Assembly: GCF_934424005.1 (NCBI RefSeq)
Contig: NZ_CAKRXI010000047.1
Location: forward strand, 1 to 17,164
Direction of reading: 5' to 3'
Length of the DNA stretch: 17,164 bases
Origin: an uncultured Blautia sp.
GTDB taxonomy: Bacteria > Bacillota > Clostridia > Lachnospirales > Lachnospiraceae
Notes under the pieces: generated by a model
What the model saw: only the letters and a program-made list of their open reading frames with translations
What the model was told of the DNA's origin: nothing
The model's database searches: none
Shown: positions 14,412 to 17,164 of the stretch, piece after piece
How the letters are laid out: the number at the start of each line of letters is the position of its first letter
How positions within the stretch are numbered: the stretch's first letter is position 1
Program-made: the position numbers and the translations under genes

Positions 14412-14981
14412 ATGCAGACAGATTACAATACTTGTGAAGGCCTTCGTGCAATACTTGAGAAAGAAACACCGATTCTTATAGCGCAGATTCGTGCATTGTA
14501 CAGAGAATTAGATAAGAAATTTCATCTTTAGGGAGCAAAAGTGCCGATTACTTTTGGTTTTGATACAGATTCATTGGGGTCATATAATTGAAATGGACAC
14601 GGGCAGAAAGAACATTTTCATTTTTCGCTGTTTTTTATAGGATATGCCGTAAAGAATCCACTCAGCAAAGAAGACAGAATGGATCTTTACAAACACGAAT
14701 ACGCACATTATATGCGTTACAATATGCATATTCCGAAACAGTATCAGTGGCAGCCTGGGATTCACGGAAGTGCATGGAAATACTGCTGTTCGTTGGTAGG
14801 TGCGGCACCAACGCCCTATTACAAAGCAGGTGAGGCACTAATGAATCACGATTATGAAAAAACTCTCAGGAATCCGATTCATGACAAAACTGTTACCATA
14901 CGGGATCAGCACCGAAGAGAGCAGGAATACAAAAGAACGCAGAATGTGATTTTAAAATATAAAAAAGCTGCAGAACAATGA
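14412..14981 (+). pseudogene. SprT-like zinc metalloprotease-type gene with two in-frame stops
   Basis: One reading frame runs from ATG 14412 to TGA 14979-14981 (190 codons), but is broken by TAG at 14529-14531 and TGA at 14589-14591. Read through, the central part gives HFHFSLFFIGYAVKNPLSKE then DLYKHEYAHYM, with an HEXXH zinc motif (HEYAH). IHGSAWKYCCSLVGAAPTPY follows, resembling the second half of SprT-like domains, where a His before an aromatic residue completes the site. AGGA precedes the first ATG. Frame is preserved throughout, so the lesions are point changes: the first could come from AAG or CAG, the second from TGG. A shortened product from ATG 14679 would keep the HEXXH but lacks a ribosome site. 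The family call is from motifs only. Confidence 0.65.
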
Positions 14982-15001
14982 AGACTCAAGTTCTGCAGCT
15001 T
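14961..15001. terminator. Convergent terminator between the SprT-like and secreted-protein genes
   Basis: AAGCTGCAGAAC at 14965-14976 is perfectly complementary to GTTCTGCAGCTT at 14990-15001, loop of 13 bases. On the minus strand a run of six T follows, making it a strong terminator for the leftward genes. On the plus strand the tail CTTTTGTGT is weaker. The stop codon of the SprT-like frame lies in the loop. Confidence 0.85.
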
Positions 15002-15090
15002 CTTTTGTGTAAATATGATGTGTCTTTTGCGGTTGAGATACAGCTATAGATTTTCCGGTCTGCAAAATAACGGTAGAGGGGACCGGGGAA

Positions 15091-16317
15091 TCAGGTATGG
15101 CTTCCTTCGGTCAGGGAACAGCCATCCATCATGCGGATTCCGTTTATGGTATCCAGATAGGTGTCATACATTTCCTTCCATTCGTCAGAGGCATCCTCGG
15201 AGTACTGGCTGATGGTGGACAGAAGATCGTATTTTTTGCCATCGACTGTTTCGATGCGGCCGAGATAGCCCTGCCATACACTGTCCAGAGGCTGGTCTTC
15301 ACCATCGTAATATCTGGCTTCCAGGGTCAGCACAGGAACATCCTCATTGTAATAAGTCAGTTTATATCCACCATTTTCGGTTTCGGTCGTTTCATAATGG
15401 CAGAGATATTTCCAACGCTCCGGAGTAAGAACCTGAAAGTAATCCGTCATGGCCATATCAACATACTCTGCGTAAACGAAATCTATGGATTTGATCAGCT
15501 CTACAGCTTCCTTTTCAGCAGCTTTATCATAGGTGTCTGACGGAGTCAGGATAAAAAGTCCAAATGTATAATCGTCAGTCTGGCATACAAGCGCATCTAC
15601 ATTTTTTTCTTCTTCGTTGACTGTGGTTAAATATTGATATTTCGTAGCAGGATAAGATTCAAAGGTAAGATCCGTTTGGGTGATGATCTCACCCTTTACC
15701 GGATAGTATTCTGCCAGAAAACCCTTCAGGGAAGAATCCTCCAGAGAAGAATTGGCTACTTTTAAAACAAAGGCAGTACTTTTTCCCTCATTTACAGAAC
15801 GCTGCTCGAAATAACCTCCTTTTTCAGGCATGGATTCTCGGATCGTAGTATCGGCAGGGAAACCAACCCGCATATGAAGCTCGCCACGCTTTTCTGATTC
15901 AGAGGATTCTTCGGGAGAATCCCCGGAGGAGGAATCAGCTTCTGAATCGGAATATTCCTGAAGGTTGCCGTAGTCATCAATATAGTATTTATCTCTGGAG
16001 CCAATATAAGTGGTTCCGGTAGCGTCCTCCAGCCACACACTGCCATCCTCATAATAATAATGAGGTTCAAAATAACCGTCCTGTTCGGTCCAGCCGGCAT
16101 CGTTGCCTTCCATCAGTTCACCGGAATCCGGATCAGGGGCATAATTACCTTCGCCGATATATTCATCCTCGGAACCATTGCGGTACCAGTAATCTCCGTT
16201 TTCATCCTGCCAGATGTACTGACCATCATCGGTTGGAGGGTCAGAAGCGAGGACTGGGACTGCAGATATGGAAAGAGCAATCGAGCCTGTTAAAAGAAAT
16301 AAGATTTTTTTATGCAT
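15091..16317 (-). CDS. Secreted acidic protein of unknown function
   Basis: This is a 408-residue protein. Residues 1-24 form a Sec signal peptide (HKK, then a hydrophobic stretch, with cleavage likely at PVLA/SD); there is no lipobox Cys and no LPxTG. Residues 30-120 are rich in Tyr, Trp, Asp and Glu and contain two similar stretches ending in YIGEG (53-57) and YIGSR (104-108). Residues 123-143 are a Ser/Asp/Glu linker. The C-terminal part (about 147-400) looks like two alpha/beta units, one ending in VELIKSIDF and the second opening with DYFQVLTPERWKYLCHYE, a strand pattern seen in other clostridial extracellular proteins. ATG 16317 is used because AGGAGG lies five bases before it; the GTG at 16323 overlaps that site. 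It follows the response regulator on the same strand. Confidence 0.85.
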   Translation of the reverse strand: MHKKILFLLTGSIALSISAVPVLASDPPTDDGQYIWQDENGDYWYRNGSEDEYIGEGNYAPDPDSGELMEGNDAGWTEQDGYFEPHYYYEDGSVWLEDATGTTYIGSRDKYYIDDYGNLQEYSDSEADSSSGDSPEESSESEKRGELHMRVGFPADTTIRESMPEKGGYFEQRSVNEGKSTAFVLKVANSSLEDSSLKGFLAEYYPVKGEIITQTDLTFESYPATKYQYLTTVNEEEKNVDALVCQTDDYTFGLFILTPSDTYDKAAEKEAVELIKSIDFVYAEYVDMAMTDYFQVLTPERWKYLCHYETTETENGGYKLTYYNEDVPVLTLEARYYDGEDQPLDSVWQGYLGRIETVDGKKYDLLSTISQYSEDASDEWKEMYDTYLDTINGIRMMDGCSLTEGSHT

Positions 16318-16331
16318 AGGCACCTCCTGAT

Positions 16332-16374
16332 AAAAAGAATCTGTCTGTTAAGTAGATTGTAACAGACAGATTCT
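16332..16374 (-). terminator. 15-bp hairpin between response regulator and secreted-protein gene
   Basis: AGAATCTGTCTGTTA at 16336-16350 is perfectly complementary to TAACAGACAGATTCT at 16360-16374 with a nine-base loop. On the minus strand it is followed by a run of T residues, the form of an intrinsic terminator. It lies between the regulator stop (16406) and the secreted-protein ribosome site, which starts only about six bases after the T run. No promoter is evident between them, so it may act as a terminator with partial read-through. Confidence 0.75.
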
Positions 16375-16405
16375 GATATTCAGAAATGTGAAGAAAAAGA
16401 GACAT

Positions 16406-17119
16406 TTACCGGCAGGTAAAAAGATATCCCTTACCATAAACCGAGACAATGTCATATTCATCGGTATCCTCGGCACCGATCTTGACCCGCAGGTTAAAGA
16501 TATGCCGCCGTACCGTGCTGGTATCTGTTCCCGCGCAGCTGCCCCATACTGCTTCATAGAGCTCCTTTGCAGAAAAAATCTTCTCTGGGTTTTCGGCAAG
16601 GAGACGCAGCAGGGAAAATTCGGTACGGGTAAGACCAGTGTCGGCATTATTGAGATATGCATGGCCGTCCGAAAGGTCCAGCCGCAGGCTTCCGATGGTG
16701 ATCTGGCGGGAAGCCTGGAAATTTTCTTTTATTTTTTCTTCTATTCTTTTCTGGCGTTCCAGAAGCATCTGGATCACGGCCAGAAATTCATCAAAATTAT
16801 AAGGTTTGGTGAGATAATAGTCGCCTCCCTGCTGAAGACCTTCTACCTTATCTCGGATATCACTTTTTCCTGTGAGAAAAAGAACCGGGTTCATGGTTTT
16901 TTCGCGGAAGTGGCGGCAGATATCCAGGCCGTTTCCGTCCGGAAGCATAATGTCCAGGATGAGAAGATCCGGCAGCTGTTCTTCAAGCTGATGATAGACT
17001 TCGGAGACTGTCTGTGCAGTGCGGACATCGTAGCCACGGCGCCGCAGCATCCGGCAGTTGGTATTCAGCACCTGTTCTTCATCCTCAACCATAAGGATAA
17101 GCGATTTCTTTTCATTCAT
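16406..17119 (-). CDS. OmpR/PhoB-family response regulator
   Basis: This 237-residue transcription factor has a receiver domain and a winged-helix DNA-binding domain. The receiver (residues 7-120) shows the acidic pocket Glu12-Asp13, phospho-acceptor Asp56 in LILDIMLPDGNG, switch Thr83 in LFLTGK and Lys105 in YLTKPYN, all in place. The C-terminal domain (about 140-236) shows LTRTEFSLLRLLAENP, then AKELYEAVWG, and ends DIVSVYGKGYLF, typical of OmpR/PhoB. GGAGGAGG lies before the ATG, inside the end of the upstream kinase gene, whose TAA stop directly abuts it. It should be phosphorylated by that kinase. The secreted-protein gene downstream may be in the same transcript or a target. Confidence 0.95.
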   Translation of the reverse strand: MNEKKSLILMVEDEEQVLNTNCRMLRRRGYDVRTAQTVSEVYHQLEEQLPDLLILDIMLPDGNGLDICRHFREKTMNPVLFLTGKSDIRDKVEGLQQGGDYYLTKPYNFDEFLAVIQMLLERQKRIEEKIKENFQASRQITIGSLRLDLSDGHAYLNNADTGLTRTEFSLLRLLAENPEKIFSAKELYEAVWGSCAGTDTSTVRRHIFNLRVKIGAEDTDEYDIVSVYGKGYLFTCR

Positions 17120-17164
17120 TTATGATTCCTCCTCCGGAAGTGAGAAGAACACCTGAGTTCCCTC
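17120..17164 (-). CDS. C-terminal end of a sensor histidine kinase (partial)
   Basis: The minus strand from the window edge reads EGTQVFFSLPEEES and then TAA at 17122-17120. The pattern GTxVxFxLPxEE is the usual last strand of the HATPase_c domain in histidine kinases. The stop codon directly abuts the response regulator ATG, as in a kinase-regulator operon with tight coupling. Only 14 residues are inside the window, so class and sensor cannot be told. Confidence 0.72.
   Translation of the reverse strand, partial: EGTQVFFSLPEEES

Noticed and set aside
14589..14591. TGA as a recoded Trp or selenocysteine codon in the SprT-like gene
   Set aside because: TGA ends normal genes in this window (MATE, U32-like), so there is no code change. 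The same frame also has a TAG, and no SECIS-like element is evident. Plain nonsense mutation is simpler.
16388..17125. A 245-codon plus-strand frame opposite the response regulator
   Set aside because: It is the mirror of the OmpR-type gene, whose motifs are all intact on the minus strand; the plus-strand protein resembles nothing and has no ribosome site.
1..17164. CRISPR array, tRNA, rRNA, prophage or complete insertion sequence
   Set aside because: No regularly spaced long repeats, no tRNA-like cloverleaf or rRNA segment, and no transposase, integrase or phage structural gene was seen on either strand.

Overview
The window looks like chromosome from a low-to-moderate GC Firmicute, most probably a gut Lachnospiraceae relative (Blautia/Dorea/Ruminococcus-type). 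This is inferred from strong AGGAGG-type ribosome sites, the gene families present (GPH sugar transporter, ROK regulator, Big_2 surface domains, MATE pump, OmpR-type regulator, Crp-like regulator with hcp) and the codon style. No rRNA, tRNA, CRISPR array, intact transposase or phage gene was found.

Left part, 1-3650, plus strand: a probable operon of a GPH-type sugar transporter, an alpha/beta hydrolase (lysophospholipase-like), an ArsC/Spx-like thioredoxin-fold protein and a SAM methyltransferase, closed by a hairpin terminator near 3612. Next come a small remnant of an iron-containing alcohol dehydrogenase (3772-3939), a ROK-family repressor and a Gfo/Idh/MocA oxidoreductase, which together look like a sugar or polyol utilisation pair. 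From 6288 to 6939 there is a short repeat-bearing segment that may be a collapsed insertion-sequence end, followed by the decapitated C-terminus of a Big_2 cell-surface protein.

Middle part, 6956-11762: a MATE efflux pump overlaps by 4 bases with a U32-like, cysteine-rich protein (plus strand). They converge, through a shared bidirectional terminator, with an AraC-family regulator on the minus strand. The regulator is divergent from an MFS transporter, and two direct repeats 21 bp apart in the shared intergenic region look like the AraC operator.

Decay zone, 11763-14981: the clearest regulatory element is a complete yybP-ykoY (manganese) riboswitch with its own promoter and an overlapping transcription terminator. 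It stands directly upstream of a cation P-type ATPase destroyed by at least three lesions, including loss of the phosphorylation-site region. The ATPase remnant joins abruptly to a minus-strand hybrid-cluster-protein (hcp) fragment. That fragment joins a plus-strand Crp/Fnr C-terminal fragment, as expected if a divergent hcp/regulator locus lost its middle. A flavodoxin-like gene with its own good promoter follows. After it comes a SprT-like (HEXXH) gene interrupted by two in-frame stop codons.

Right end, 15002-17164, minus strand: the last codons of a sensor histidine kinase, an OmpR-type response regulator that starts immediately after its stop codon, a 15-bp hairpin, and a secreted acidic protein. 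These look like one signalling unit, with the hairpin acting as terminator or attenuator before the secreted-protein gene.

The window does not show an obviously new multi-gene system. Its most notable features are the orphaned riboswitch, the density of broken genes, and two poorly characterised pairings (MATE with the U32-like protein; two-component system with the secreted protein).
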